9,657 bases of DNA from Candidatus Neomicrothrix sp. UBA7388 (GCA_002470695.1 DKNM01000068.1:1-9657); one strand, 5' to 3'; positions 1 to 7,425 are shown, numbered from the stretch's first letter. A program made the numbers and translations. Notes: generated by a model from the sequence alone, not told the origin.

Positions 1-485
1 AGTGGTGAACGATCGGAGTCACCGGTAAGTACCATCTGCCCGCCGGAAGCCATAATTGTCAAATCTGATGCAGGCCAGCTTGCCTTTGGGCCGGTCTCGC
101 CGTACGCGGAAATTGATAAGTGGATTACCGCAGGATTTCGTTGACTGATGACGTCGTAGCCGAGACCCATGCTGTCAAGCACGCCTGGCCCGAAGGCCTC
201 TATAACAATGTCTGCTCCGTCGGTGAGTTGAAGTAGTTGGTCTCGACCCTCTGGTGTTTCGAGATCCATCACGACTGATTTTTTTCCCCGGTTGTACGAC
301 CAATGCCATAGCGACATTTCCGGCGATGAAACATCATTCGCGAAGGGGCCAATCTGACGTGAGTGTGAACCTTCGGGTGGTTCGATCGTAATTACTTCAG
401 CCCCAAGTGCCGCAAGCACACTTCCCGCAAGTTGACCGCGTTCGTCAGCGAGTTCGATAACTCTATAGTCCCCCAACATGTTCAT
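1..485 (-). CDS. CaiB/BaiF family CoA-transferase, partial (C-terminal part beyond left edge)
   Basis: This is the N-terminal 161 codons of a class III CoA-transferase, a family that moves CoA between carboxylic acids through an aspartyl-CoA thioester. The reading is open from ATG 485 to the window edge. It begins with the family's opening strand (GDYRVIELADERG, then LAALGAEVITIEPP). It contains the NRGKKSVVMDLETPEGR stretch that is a family hallmark, then ADIVIEAFGPGVLDSMGLGY and HLSISAYGETGP. Asp141 in SDLTIMASGG sits where the catalytic aspartate of formyl-CoA transferase lies. The ADERG version of the N-terminus belongs to a subgroup usually annotated only as 'CoA transferase', so the substrate is unknown. 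A full protein would be about 390 aa or longer. ATG 479 is an alternative start two codons in; neither has a visible Shine-Dalgarno. It is the last visible gene of a minus-strand run with the F420-type and FkbM genes, 137 bp downstream of the former. Confidence 0.9.
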   Translation of the reverse strand, partial: MNMLGDYRVIELADERGQLAGSVLAALGAEVITIEPPEGSHSRQIGPFANDVSSPEMSLWHWSYNRGKKSVVMDLETPEGRDQLLQLTDGADIVIEAFGPGVLDSMGLGYDVISQRNPAVIHLSISAYGETGPKASWPASDLTIMASGGQMVLTGDSDRSP

Positions 486-622
486 ACATTTGCACGTCTG
501 GGAAGCAATGTGAAGGGCCGATGAACGAATAGCTACAAATGGGAAACATCTAGAGGGGTCTCGAACCTCGCATTTGTCGTATTACTTCGGACATGAACTT
601 GGTTTAATTGACGGCTAATTTG
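486..622. other. Intergenic region between oxidoreductase and CoA-transferase
   Basis: The 137-bp gap between two minus-strand genes holds no ORF or RNA gene I can support. It contains a 7-bp inverted repeat (ACAAATG at 535-541 and CATTTGT at 571-577). The arms enclose a weaker GAGG/CCTC pairing around 553-569. There is no T-run on either side, so it is not a convincing intrinsic terminator. It could be a small structured spacer or an operator for the CoA-transferase. I see no clear -10/-35 pair. Confidence 0.3.
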
Positions 623-1048
623 TCAGTCCGTGGTGCGGACGAGCCGAAACACGGGAATGATTCGTGGCGCTGCCTTTTCCGCATACTTGTGAAAAATTGG
701 TAACTCTTCAGCTTGACCGGCATACAGCCGGTCGCGTTCTTCACCTTCGGTAAGGACAGCGGTTGCTTCATATTGCTCAGTGCCTACTTCAAGCAATACA
801 TCGGGATTGGCAACAAGGTTGTGATACCAGTTTGGGTTGTTTGGTGCACCACCCATGGACGCGATAATTACGAGATCATCTCCGTCTGTTGTGTACGCCA
901 GAGGTGAACAGAGTTCACGCCCGGACTTTGCGCCCATCATGGTCACAAGAACAATTGGTGTTCCGTCAAATGGTGGTCCGCATTTACCCTCGTTCGCCCT
1001 AAATTCGGCAATTGCCTTTTCGTTCATTGCTAGGAAATCAATAGCCAT
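623..1048 (-). CDS. Deazaflavin (F420)-dependent nitroreductase family protein
   Basis: This 141-aa protein is a complete small split-barrel oxidoreductase of the Ddn/Rv3547-like family, which binds F420 or sometimes FMN and reduces varied substrates. Family features are PIVLVTMMGAKSGRE (residues 31-45; the GAKSGR turn is typical), LAYTTDGDDLVIIASMGG (50-67) and the strongly diagnostic NPNWYHNLVANP (71-82). A C-terminal RIIPVFRLVR strand follows. There is no signal peptide or membrane segment, so it should be cytosolic. The ATG start is supported by a strong GGAGGAGA ribosome site 6 nt upstream. It lies 52 bp after the FkbM gene on the same strand and is probably cotranscribed with it. The physiological substrate cannot be read from the sequence. 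The family is common in F420-making Actinomycetota and Chloroflexota, which is the main lineage hint in this window. Confidence 0.9.
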   Translation of the reverse strand: MAIDFLAMNEKAIAEFRANEGKCGPPFDGTPIVLVTMMGAKSGRELCSPLAYTTDGDDLVIIASMGGAPNNPNWYHNLVANPDVLLEVGTEQYEATAVLTEGEERDRLYAGQAEELPIFHKYAEKAAPRIIPVFRLVRTTD

Positions 1049-1054
1049 CGTGCA

Positions 1055-1062
1055 TCTCCTCC
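1055..1062 (-). promoter_or_regulatory. Shine-Dalgarno for the F420-type oxidoreductase
   Basis: GGAGGAGA on the minus strand lies 6 nt before the ATG at 1048. It is a near-perfect match to the anti-Shine-Dalgarno and fixes the start. It contrasts with most other genes in the window, which lack such a site. Confidence 0.75.
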
Positions 1063-1100
1063 ATCGGCAAAGTTACTTGCTGACAGCAATGACTATGGGT

Positions 1101-1910
1101 TTATCCACTCACCGCGAAATCCTCGCTTGAAATGTCTAACGGTTCATGGCTCGCGATCACGTCAACAACCTCGGGGTTCCTTCCAAGTAAATGCAAAATG
1201 TGGTTTACCGTTGCGTCGCCGTCTATAGGTGTTACCGCGCCCATGCTGTCAACCATTGCGGCGTGAGGATAACGATCTAGAACCCATGCAAAAAGATCTT
1301 GTGGCAGGGTTCGTCCATATCGCCACAGGCAAAAGACGTTTACCTCAAACACCAGTAGCGGGCGATCACGAAGCAACGTCTTTTCTGCGCCACGCAAAAC
1401 ATCAAGTTCACCACCCTCAACATCGATCTTGATGAAATCAACTCGGTCAATACCCATCGCCTTAACCGTCTCATCAACCGTGGTGACGGGAACTGCGATT
1501 GCGCCAAGCTCATCAGACAGGAATCCCCACCCGCTGCCATTCCCATCCTCATGGAAACGTAACTCGCCGGGCTCCTGTCCAACGGCGCACTCAACTAAGG
1601 AAATGGGTGCCCCGCCGCAGCGAAGAATTGTTTCCCGGAGTGACGCATGAACCGATGGGGCAGCCTCGAAAGCAATCACGCGACCGGACGGGAATAGGGT
1701 CGCCAACGCAGCTGCAACACCACCGATCGAAGCTCCAATATCGAAAATAACGGGAGCACCGTCCAACATCAATTCAGCAACTTTTACTGCAGGCTCAAAT
1801 AAGTTGCCCTTCTCGCTGCACTGATTGAAGTAGAGGTCGTCAACAGCACCGGCAATCTCAACTTCGATACCGGAAACTCGCACCCGGCTTACTTGAAGAT
1901 CATTGTTCAC
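1101..1910 (-). CDS. FkbM family SAM-dependent methyltransferase
   Basis: A 269-aa class I methyltransferase of the FkbM type, a family that O-methylates sugars, polyketides and other small molecules or glycans. Visible motifs are the SAM-binding motif I PVIFDIGASIGG (residues 53-64), the acidic end of the next strand FEAAPS (81-86) and CAVGQEPGELRFHEDGNGSGWG (108-128). The FkbM signature DFIKIDVEGGELDVLRGA is at 158-175, followed by LLVFEVN (185-191). There is no signal peptide. The start is GTG with no Shine-Dalgarno; a TANNNT-type -10 element 7 nt upstream makes a leaderless message plausible. It is the first gene of the minus-strand run with the oxidoreductase (52 bp downstream) and shares a 60-bp divergent promoter region with an EamA transporter. 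No glycosyltransferase or polyketide gene is nearby, so the acceptor is unknown. Confidence 0.9.
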   Translation of the reverse strand: MNNDLQVSRVRVSGIEVEIAGAVDDLYFNQCSEKGNLFEPAVKVAELMLDGAPVIFDIGASIGGVAAALATLFPSGRVIAFEAAPSVHASLRETILRCGGAPISLVECAVGQEPGELRFHEDGNGSGWGFLSDELGAIAVPVTTVDETVKAMGIDRVDFIKIDVEGGELDVLRGAEKTLLRDRPLLVFEVNVFCLWRYGRTLPQDLFAWVLDRYPHAAMVDSMGAVTPIDGDATVNHILHLLGRNPEVVDVIASHEPLDISSEDFAVSG

Positions 1911-1914
1911 TCAG

Positions 1915-1946
1915 CCGACAGTAGCCAACGCCAGTAGTGTTGTCGG
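1915..1946. repeat. 6-bp inverted repeat in divergent intergenic region
   Basis: CCGACA (1915-1920) and its perfect reverse complement TGTCGG (1941-1946) are separated by 20 bp. The pair is centred between the two divergent start codons. Each arm reads as CCGACA toward the gene it faces, matching the last four bases of a TTGACA -35 box. It may be a pair of opposed -35 elements or an operator half-site pair. With only 6 bp per arm, chance is possible. Confidence 0.35.
1918..1946 (-). promoter_or_regulatory. Candidate promoter of the FkbM gene (leaderless)
   Basis: On the minus strand, -35 CCGACA (complement of 1941-1946) is followed after exactly 17 nt by -10 TACTGT (complement of 1918-1923). 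Then 7 nt lead to the GTG start at 1910. That geometry would place transcription initiation at or next to the start codon and explains the missing ribosome site. This is inferred from sequence only. Confidence 0.4.
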
Positions 1947-1960
1947 TCCGGGGTACCAGC

Positions 1961-1965
1961 GGAGG
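1961..1965 (+). promoter_or_regulatory. Shine-Dalgarno that sets the EamA transporter start
   Basis: GGAGG lies 5 nt before ATG 1971. The in-frame GTG at 1965 overlaps this site and therefore cannot be the start that uses it, so ATG 1971 is preferred. Confidence 0.7.
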
Positions 1966-1970
1966 TGTCG

Positions 1971-2798
1971 ATGCCCATCTTTCTCGGGTTACTCGGCTCC
2001 CTTGTAATTGGCACTTCCGATTTCTTTGCCCGCTATGTTGCGCGCCGTAATCATGCCGCTACGACCGCAGCGACCGGCCTGATCTTTGCAACTCTTGTCG
2101 CAGTTCTCGTAGCTACTTTCGGACCAGGTGGCTTCCGAATTAACGACTATCTTTTTGGGTGCGGATCAGGTGTAGCAAGCGGATGCGCACTCGGGTTGCT
2201 GTACCGAGGACTGGCAGTTTCGTCGGTCGCTATTGTCTCTCCGATCGTCGCGGTGCTGCTCGGCGCAGTACCTATGTTTGGTGATCTCATTACAGGAGCC
2301 CCACTCAGCTCAGGAGTCGCTGTCGGAGTAACGACAGCCCTCATCGGATTGATGATCACAACCTTTGACCCCAACATGGGCGACCGTGTCAAAGCAGGCA
2401 TTCTCCTAGGCTTCGCCTCCGGATTGTGCTTCGGTACTGGTCTGTTACTTATGGCACAAACGACCGTTGATGGCGGTCTGTGGCCCGTCGTGGCCCAGCG
2501 TTCGACTGCACTCATTATCTTGTTTGGATTTTGCACAGTGCGAGGTCTACCCAAAATCGTGACAGGCCCTCTCCTCCGCTTTTCTGCGGTTGCCGGAGTG
2601 CTTGGTTCAGTTGGAGTGCTCTGTTACACAGCAGGCTTTCAAAGAGGATCAATCACAGCGGTAGCAGTTGCGGCATCTGTGTTCCCCGTTCCAACTGCGA
2701 TCTTGTCTGCCACGTTCGACGACGACTCATTGAGATGGTGGCAAATTATTGGAATTGGACTAGTGATAACTGGAATCGGATTGATCGCTCGGGGATAA
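1971..2798 (+). CDS. EamA/DMT superfamily transporter
   Basis: A 275-aa polytopic membrane protein with the usual length and two-repeat layout of EamA-domain drug/metabolite transporters, about ten hydrophobic segments. The first helix starts right at the N-terminus (FLGLLGSLVIGTSDFFARYVARR). The first repeat ends near residue 135, after VAIVSPIVAVLLGAVPMFGD and GVTTALIGLMITTF. The second begins at AGILLGFASGLCFGTGLLLM and ends with WQIIGIGLVITGIGLIARG. The helix VSSVAIVSPIVAVL and the final helix are typical of the family. Substrates of such proteins (amino acids, metabolites, nucleotides) cannot be assigned from sequence. Start ATG 1971 follows GGAGG; an in-frame GTG at 1965 would add two residues but overlaps that site. 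It is 37 bp upstream of the oxoprolinase-type gene on the same strand, so the two are probably one transcript, and the transporter may move the enzyme's substrate or product. Confidence 0.88.
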   Translation: MPIFLGLLGSLVIGTSDFFARYVARRNHAATTAATGLIFATLVAVLVATFGPGGFRINDYLFGCGSGVASGCALGLLYRGLAVSSVAIVSPIVAVLLGAVPMFGDLITGAPLSSGVAVGVTTALIGLMITTFDPNMGDRVKAGILLGFASGLCFGTGLLLMAQTTVDGGLWPVVAQRSTALIILFGFCTVRGLPKIVTGPLLRFSAVAGVLGSVGVLCYTAGFQRGSITAVAVAASVFPVPTAILSATFDDDSLRWWQIIGIGLVITGIGLIARG

Positions 2799-2835
2799 CA
2801 TCACCGAAGCAGAAAGAACAGTCCCGAGTGACGAG

Positions 2836-5800
2836 ATGAACGACCGCTGGAACTTTTGGATCGACAGAGGAGGCACCTTTACCGACATCGTCGGACGTGC
2901 TCCTGATGGAACTGTCACCACCCACAAACTTCTATCCGACAACCCGCGACGCTACGACGATGCAGCTGTGCAGGGCATCAGGGATGTCCTCCGCGTGGAT
3001 CCTGACGAGCGAACCCCACTCGACCAAATAGACACGATCAAAATGGGCACGACAGTCGCCACAAACGCTCTTCTCGAACGACGCGGCGAACCAACCCTTC
3101 TCGTAACCACCTCTGGATTCGGTGATGTTCTCCGAATTGGCTACCAGACTCGCCCGGACCTTTTCGCTCTTGATATACGACTGCCCGAAATGCTTTACAG
3201 CGAAGTGCTTGAAGTTGACGAACGTGTTGACGCTCGCGGAAAAGTATTAACGCCTCTTGATGACAAGGCGGCAAAACGCGACCTAGAACAAGCTCGCGCA
3301 AAAGGAATTAACTCAGTAGCGATCGTTCTCTTGCACGGATACCGATTTACCGACCACGAAGCCCGACTAGCAAGAATTGCTCGCGATGTTGGATTTGGTC
3401 AAGTTTCAGTGAGCCATGAAGTCAGTGCGCTCATGAAGATCGTCCCTCGAGGCGACACAACCGTCGTCGACGCATATCTATCGCCAATATTGCGTCACTA
3501 TGTCTCCCAAATAGATGAACAACTTCGCGAAAACAACACAGCACCCCGGCTCATGTTTATGCAATCCAACGGAGGCTTAACGGACGCATATGACTTCCAC
3601 GGCAAAGATGCCCTTCTCTCAGGCCCAGCTGGCGGAGTTGTGGGCATGGTCCGTACCGCAGAAAACGCAAACCTCACCAAACTCATCGGTTTCGACATGG
3701 GAGGAACCTCCACAGACGTCAGTCACTACGACGGTGACTTCGAACGCGCCTACGAAACCGAAGTAGCCGGCATAAGAGTGCGCTCACCGATGATGGATAT
3801 AAACACCGTTGCCGCTGGCGGCGGCTCAATCCTTCACTTCGACGGAAGTCGACTGCGCGTCGGCCCCGATTCCGCTGGCGCGGACCCTGGACCTACCTGT
3901 TATGGCAATAACGGTCCACTTGCGATCACGGACTGCAACGTCGTCCTCGGCAAACTTCGACCCGAATTCTTCCCGTCAGTCTTTGGTGAAGATGGACAAC
4001 AACCCCTCAACGCTGAAGCAACTAGAAAAGCATTTGAATCACTTGCCAAGGAAGTCAGCACGTCAACCGGGACCACCCAGACCCCAGAATCGCTAGCCCA
4101 AGGCTTCCTTGACATAGCGGCAGACAACATGGCGAACGCCATAAAGAAAATCAGCATCGAACGAGGGCACGACGTAAGCGATTATGCGCTCGTGTGTTTC
4201 GGAGGAGCCGGAGGCCAACATGCATGCATGGTTGCGGATCGCCTCGGAATAGAAAAAATCTACGTCCACCCTCATGCTGGTGTGCTCTCGGCGATAGGGA
4301 TAGGTCTCGCTGACATACGCAACATACGTGACGAAGCCGTCGAACTAGACCTCAACTTGGAGAATTTAGAACAGCTTGCCTCCCGGTGGCACCAACTTGA
4401 ACAAAGCGGCCACCTCTATCTTGACAGCCAAGGCTCCGCTCAATTGACAAGAGAACTACAGCGTCGTCTGTCGCTTCGCTATCGAGGTTCTGACACAGCA
4501 TTGCTTGTCCCTGCAGGACCCTACGAGCAAGTCCTCACAGACTTCGAAAAGCAACACTCCGCCCGCTTCGGATTCATCTCGCAAGAAACACCGATCATTA
4601 TTGAATCGTTGCAACTGGAAGCAATCGGAAAAGCTCCCCCGCTAACCATCACGCATCACTCAGGAAATAGCACCGACTCTCTGCTCAGCCGTCACCGCGT
4701 AACCATGACAGGTCACACAACCGACACTCCCTTCATTGAACGGCAACAAATACGGTCCAACGAACCCATCACAGGGCCTGCGGTCCTCGTCGAACCCAAT
4801 GCGACAACCGTTATCGAACCTGACTGGGAAGGCCGAATCAATGCAAACGGCGATCTTCTCATTGAACGCGTTGTCCCCTTTGCGCAATCCTCCGACATAA
4901 GTACGGACGTTGACCCGGTCCAACTCGAAATTTTCAACAACCTTTTCATGAATGTTGCCGAGCAAATGGGCGTCGTCCTCGAAAACACAGCCGTCTCGGT
5001 GAACATCAAAGAACGACTTGACTTCAGTTGCGCAATCTTCGACCCCGACGGCGAACTAATAGCCAACGCTCCACACTTACCCATCCATCTGGGGTCAATG
5101 AGCGAAGCCATCAAATCAGTAATTCGCAACAACCCCCATATGCAGCCAGGTGACGCATTCGTGCTCAACGCGCCATACAACGGCGGCACGCACCTGCCAG
5201 ATATCACCGTAGTGAAACCCATATTTGATGAAACAACCGGCAATCGAATCTTCTATGTCGCATCACGCGGGCACCACTCCGATATAGGCGGCATCGTCCC
5301 AGGCTCCGCCCCAGCTAATTCAACGACCATTGATGAAGAAGGTCTTGTTCTGGACAATGAACTACTTGTTCGAGAAGGAACCTTCCTCGATGAAAAAATT
5401 CGCAACATGCTGCTCTCCGGGCAATGGCCAGCCCGTAAACCTGAACAAAACATCGCAGATCTCAAAGCACAAGTCGCAGCATGCGAACGCGGGGCTACCG
5501 AACTACGCAAAGTCATTAGCCATTATGGACTTGACGTTGTCCACGCCTATATGAACCACGTGATGAACAACGCCGAAGAATCCGTGCGCCGCGTCATTGA
5601 CGCTTTAACCAACTGCGAGTTTGTCGGACAAATGGATGACGGAAACCAAATCCAAGTATCTGTCCGTGTAGATCCCACACGGCGATCAGCGACTATCGAT
5701 TTCAGCGGAACAAGCGACCAACATCCCGGAAACTTCAACGCCCCGCAAGCAGTCTGCCGTTCCGCAGTGCTGTATGTCTTCCGATGTATGGTCAACGACG

Positions 5801-6444
5801 CAATACCGCTAAACGCCGGATGCCTTGTCCCACTCGACATCCAAATACCCGACCCATCGATGATCAGTCCACATCCTCCAGCTGCAGTCATCGCCGGAAA
5901 CGTAGAAACAAGTCAATTACTCGTCGACACACTCTTCGGCGCACTCGGAGTAGTTGCCGGCTCTCAGGGAACGATGAATAACTTCATATGGGGCAATGAC
6001 GAACATCAATATTACGAAACCATCTGTGGGGGTGCCGGAGCAACCGCGACAGCGAAAGGCGCTAGCGCTGTCCATACGCATATGACCAACACTCGGCTTA
6101 CGGACCCAGAAATTCTCGAATGGCGACACCCAGTGCGAGTTGTACATTTCAAAATCCGACAAAATTCCGGAGGCCCCGGCGCGAACACAGGGGGCGACGG
6201 AGTAATTCGACGCATCGAATTCCTTGAACCGATGACTATCAACGTTCTCTCTTCCCGCCGCAAAGTGGTCCCCTTCGGCGCCGCTGGCGGCGAACCCGGC
6301 CTCGTTGGAATCAACCGAGTTCTGCGACGCGACGGCACTACAGAAGAACTTCCCGGAAGCACGTGTATCGAAGTCGATGCATACGACGCATTCGAAATCG
6401 AAACTCCCGGAGGTGGCGGATTTGGACCCGCTAATCGTCGCTAA
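2836..6444 (+). CDS. 5-oxoprolinase-type hydantoinase/oxoprolinase, fused HyuA-HyuB
   Basis: A 1202-aa cytosolic enzyme, full length for the fused bacterial/eukaryotic 5-oxoprolinase class. That class cleaves 5-oxo-L-proline to glutamate using ATP; related members act on hydantoins and other cyclic amides. HyuA part: ATPase phosphate-binding motif DRGGTFTD (residues 10-17), MGTTVATNALLERRGE, LSGPAGGVVGM, second phosphate motif FDMGGTSTDVS (286-296), AAGGGSI, and GGAGGQHA (456-463). HyuB part from about residue 693: DPVQLEIFNN, NTAVSVNIKERLDFSCA, NAPYNGGTHLPD (778-789), SRGHHSDIGG (810-819) and a C-terminal PGGGGFG (1191-1197). The conserved His/Asp of the HLPD and HHSD motifs probably form a metal site. 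The opening (LLSDNPRRYDDAA) and the VNIKERLDFSCA stretch resemble 5-oxoprolinase more than N-methylhydantoinase, so oxoproline is the best guess. The ATG start has no clear ribosome site. No dihydropyrimidinase, carbamoylase or racemase gene is adjacent. Confidence 0.93.
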   Translation: MNDRWNFWIDRGGTFTDIVGRAPDGTVTTHKLLSDNPRRYDDAAVQGIRDVLRVDPDERTPLDQIDTIKMGTTVATNALLERRGEPTLLVTTSGFGDVLRIGYQTRPDLFALDIRLPEMLYSEVLEVDERVDARGKVLTPLDDKAAKRDLEQARAKGINSVAIVLLHGYRFTDHEARLARIARDVGFGQVSVSHEVSALMKIVPRGDTTVVDAYLSPILRHYVSQIDEQLRENNTAPRLMFMQSNGGLTDAYDFHGKDALLSGPAGGVVGMVRTAENANLTKLIGFDMGGTSTDVSHYDGDFERAYETEVAGIRVRSPMMDINTVAAGGGSILHFDGSRLRVGPDSAGADPGPTCYGNNGPLAITDCNVVLGKLRPEFFPSVFGEDGQQPLNAEATRKAFESLAKEVSTSTGTTQTPESLAQGFLDIAADNMANAIKKISIERGHDVSDYALVCFGGAGGQHACMVADRLGIEKIYVHPHAGVLSAIGIGLADIRNIRDEAVELDLNLENLEQLASRWHQLEQSGHLYLDSQGSAQLTRELQRRLSLRYRGSDTALLVPAGPYEQVLTDFEKQHSARFGFISQETPIIIESLQLEAIGKAPPLTITHHSGNSTDSLLSRHRVTMTGHTTDTPFIERQQIRSNEPITGPAVLVEPNATTVIEPDWEGRINANGDLLIERVVPFAQSSDISTDVDPVQLEIFNNLFMNVAEQMGVVLENTAVSVNIKERLDFSCAIFDPDGELIANAPHLPIHLGSMSEAIKSVIRNNPHMQPGDAFVLNAPYNGGTHLPDITVVKPIFDETTGNRIFYVASRGHHSDIGGIVPGSAPANSTTIDEEGLVLDNELLVREGTFLDEKIRNMLLSGQWPARKPEQNIADLKAQVAACERGATELRKVISHYGLDVVHAYMNHVMNNAEESVRRVIDALTNCEFVGQMDDGNQIQVSVRVDPTRRSATIDFSGTSDQHPGNFNAPQAVCRSAVLYVFRCMVNDAIPLNAGCLVPLDIQIPDPSMISPHPPAAVIAGNVETSQLLVDTLFGALGVVAGSQGTMNNFIWGNDEHQYYETICGGAGATATAKGASAVHTHMTNTRLTDPEILEWRHPVRVVHFKIRQNSGGPGANTGGDGVIRRIEFLEPMTINVLSSRRKVVPFGAAGGEPGLVGINRVLRRDGTTEELPGSTCIEVDAYDAFEIETPGGGGFGPANRR

Positions 6445-6496
6445 TGAAACAACAAAGTTGCTGCGATCTGATGAAGTTCACGAAAAATATTGCCAA

Positions 6497-7378
6497 TTAC
6501 GCCGCATCAAGGGCTGGTTGGTCTGGGTGAACAGCTACCCAAATCAAAGCCGCGAGAATGATTGCGCCTCCGATAACGGTATTACCGGCTGGGGTCTCGT
6601 TCACAATCAGCCAAACCCAAAATGGAGCTAGAACGATTTCACTTAATAACAACAGGGTTGTGCGAGCTGCGGGCACGTGGCGCCCGGCGGCATTGAAAAT
6701 CGGCAAACCAATCCCAAGCAAAACCCCACCGCTGATAAACCCTAAAACTGCATCGGTAACTGGAAGTCCAAATCCGCCCGTTATGAAGCTGGCAACTGTC
6801 CCAATAACAATTCCAATCACACCCGTAAAAAACACCTGAGCCACCGGATTACGTCGCTCAGAATCCCTAAGCAATACCGTGTACGTGCCCAAGAACAGTG
6901 GAATACATGCAGCAATAATCAACCCCAACTTGTTGCTGTCATCCCACGCCGAACCCATGACCGCCACCCCAGCTAGCGCCGTCGCCATAGCGGCCCAGGT
7001 ATGTCCATCAACCCGCTCACGCAGTAACAACCAACCCAATAACGCCGCGGAAAACGGTGCGAGGCTTTGCAAAAACAATGTCGTCGCCGCATCGATGCGT
7101 GCAATAGAAATAATAAAAGCAGTTGACATACATGCCATCAATGCTCCGCCAGCAATGTTTTTAGCTAACCCGACACGTAACGACGTCAAAACTCGCTCGG
7201 ACGAACAACTTAAAGCTGTAAGAGCAGCTACCCAAATACCAATCGAGCGCCAAAATAAGAAGAGCCACTCAGACCCGTCACCAGAAGTCCAACGGAACAA
7301 CAGAGGGCTAAAACTAAATAGTGTCCCAGCTAGAAAGACGAACAGCGCACCGTTGCGCGCAGTGAATCTGAACCCCAT
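6497..7378 (-). CDS. EamA/DMT superfamily transporter (second)
   Basis: A 293-aa protein with about ten membrane segments and two EamA repeats. The first runs from ALFVFLAGTLFSFSPLLF through IGIWVAALTAL, ACMSTAFIISIARIDAATTLFLQSLAP and ALLGWLLLRERV to MATALAGVAVMG. The second includes LGLIIAACIPLFLGTYTVLL and ends at IIVNET-like and ILAALIWVAV helices. The LLLRERV-type end of helix 4 with a Glu before the loop is a family hallmark. I chose ATG 7378: the frame stays open to a TTG at 7465, but that extension is polar, would overlap the divergent dioxygenase gene by 40 bp, and the first helix starts soon after 7378. No Shine-Dalgarno is seen; a TACAGT -10-like element ends 8 nt before the ATG. 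It differs clearly from the EamA protein at 1971-2798 and is not a recent duplicate. It converges on the oxoprolinase gene (52-bp gap) and diverges from the dioxygenase gene (47-bp gap). Substrate unknown. Confidence 0.88.
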   Translation of the reverse strand: MGFRFTARNGALFVFLAGTLFSFSPLLFRWTSGDGSEWLFLFWRSIGIWVAALTALSCSSERVLTSLRVGLAKNIAGGALMACMSTAFIISIARIDAATTLFLQSLAPFSAALLGWLLLRERVDGHTWAAMATALAGVAVMGSAWDDSNKLGLIIAACIPLFLGTYTVLLRDSERRNPVAQVFFTGVIGIVIGTVASFITGGFGLPVTDAVLGFISGGVLLGIGLPIFNAAGRHVPAARTTLLLLSEIVLAPFWVWLIVNETPAGNTVIGGAIILAALIWVAVHPDQPALDAA

Positions 7379-7386
7379 CAACTCAG

Positions 7387-7392
7387 ACTGTA
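7387..7392 (-). promoter_or_regulatory. Candidate -10 element of the second EamA gene
   Basis: TACAGT on the minus strand fits the TANNNT consensus and lies 8 nt before ATG 7378, the spacing expected for a leaderless message. No good -35 hexamer is present, so this rests on one short motif. Confidence 0.25.
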
Positions 7393-7425
7393 ACGATTCC
7401 AGATAAATGCCGCGAGAATGAACAA

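Noticed and set aside
535..577. Inverted repeat ACAAATG/CATTTGT as an intrinsic terminator
   Set aside because: The loop is 29 nt, the inner pairing is imperfect and no T-tract follows on either strand. It is described only as part of the intergenic region.
2799..2835. Separate promoter for the oxoprolinase gene (TAACAT at 2796-2801)
   Set aside because: No matching -35 at 16-19 nt, and the short gap after the transporter favours cotranscription.
4713..5243. 176-codon open frame on the minus strand inside the oxoprolinase gene
   Set aside because: It is fully antisense to well-conserved HyuA/HyuB motifs, has no recognisable domain and no ribosome site. It is a by-product of codon bias in the real gene.
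6445..6496. Possible bidirectional terminator between convergent genes
   Set aside because: Only a 4-bp CAAC/GTTG hairpin with a 3-nt loop is visible, with no T-run. This is too weak to call.
6879..7406. 175-codon open frame on the plus strand opposite the second EamA gene
   Set aside because: The composition is that expected for the complement of a hydrophobic gene (Asn/Ala/Thr/Pro-rich), with no domain, and the opposite strand has clear EamA repeats.
6549..7421. 13-nt direct repeat (GCCGCGAGAATGA at 6549-6561 and 7409-7421) flanking most of the second EamA gene
   Set aside because: About one exact 13-mer pair is expected by chance in 9.6 kb. One copy lies in the coding 3' end, and there is no transposase, inverted repeat or composition break to suggest insertion.
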